From: Candidatus Hydrogenedentota bacterium
Lineage (GTDB): Bacteria > Hydrogenedentota > Hydrogenedentia > Hydrogenedentales > SCBR16-9
Direction: 5' to 3'
Length of the DNA stretch: 6,150 bases
Assembly: GCA_007116095.1 (NCBI GenBank)
Contig: SKJD01000262.1
Coordinates: 1 to 6,150, forward strand
A program made the translations under genes and the position numbers. Positions 6,071 to 6,150 of this stretch are shown piece by piece; the first letter of the stretch is position 1, and each line of letters starts with the position of its first letter. The notes below the pieces were generated by a model. The model was not told where the DNA came from and made no database searches. It worked only from the letters and a program-made list of their open reading frames with translations.

Positions 6071-6150
6071 GCCTGTTTTTCCGGGCAAATACGAATGCCG
6101 TCGCCCCTGCCATGCCTGATGCTTCCCGGATCAATTCCGAAGCTGCTGAA

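Larger units (their letters stand above)
6028..6150. other. lutC upstream region, no supported gene
   Basis: It holds the lutC ribosome site and weak promoter candidate. A divergent + strand gene could begin at ATG 6112 (MPDASRINSEAAE, open to the window end), but there is no ribosome site before it and 13 codons are too few to judge. No operator palindrome is evident. Confidence 0.4.

Noticed and set aside
6028..6150. N-terminal extension of lutC, in frame and open to the window edge (contains GIDPGS, reminiscent of a RuvC start)
   Set aside because: There is no start codon in this stretch, the residues do not match LutC, and the GIDPGS likeness is six residues with nothing RuvC-like after it. 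GAGGAG supports the ATG at 6027.

Overview
The window looks like chromosomal DNA from a moderately GC-rich, free-living bacterium. The first gene pairs helical HEAT-like repeats with a C-terminal beta-sandwich containing a 'SDDGIRVWVNG' core. This combination reminds me of Planctomycetota, Hydrogenedentota, Lentisphaerota and similar environmental genomes. That placement is an impression from protein style, not a demonstrated assignment.

Layout, left to right. (1) Bases 3-1277, + strand: the 3' part of a HEAT-repeat/beta-sandwich protein whose true start lies left of the window. (2) Bases 1278-1472: an intergenic region with two perfect hairpins and, directly after the second, a perfect extended -10 box (TGGTATAAT). 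(3) Bases 1473-3273, + strand: a tight three-gene cassette. It holds a DNA cytosine-5 methyltransferase, an 81-codon gene joined by an ATGA overlap, and a Vsr-type mismatch endonuclease 2 bases further on. (4) Bases 3274-3298: a 25-base gap between convergent operons. (5) Bases 6027-3299, - strand: lactate-utilisation genes. lutC (LUD domain) comes first and is joined by another ATGA overlap to a 717-residue fusion carrying a LutB part (LUD plus two [4Fe-4S] motifs) and a LutA/GlpC-like CCG region. (6) Bases 6028-6150: the lutC leader and possible promoter, with no gene I can support.

How the genes work together. The methyltransferase would make 5-methylcytosine at one target. Vsr would nick at T:G mismatches formed when that base deaminates, limiting mutation at methylated sites. 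A working restriction enzyme appears to be missing. The 81-residue protein between M and V may be the truncated N-terminus of the cognate nuclease, leaving an orphan methylation/repair pair. Parts of this cassette look more AT-rich than its neighbours, which fits lateral acquisition between two host operons. The lut pair would encode an NAD-independent L-lactate oxidation complex in which the three usual subunits (LutA, LutB, LutC) are reduced to two polypeptides. In the fusion, the first CCG half-site has lost its cysteines and the second lacks one.

The most noteworthy points are the M-(r)-V cassette with its probable nuclease remnant, the hairpin/extended -10 overlap in front of it, and the degenerate cysteine sites in the LutB-LutA fusion.
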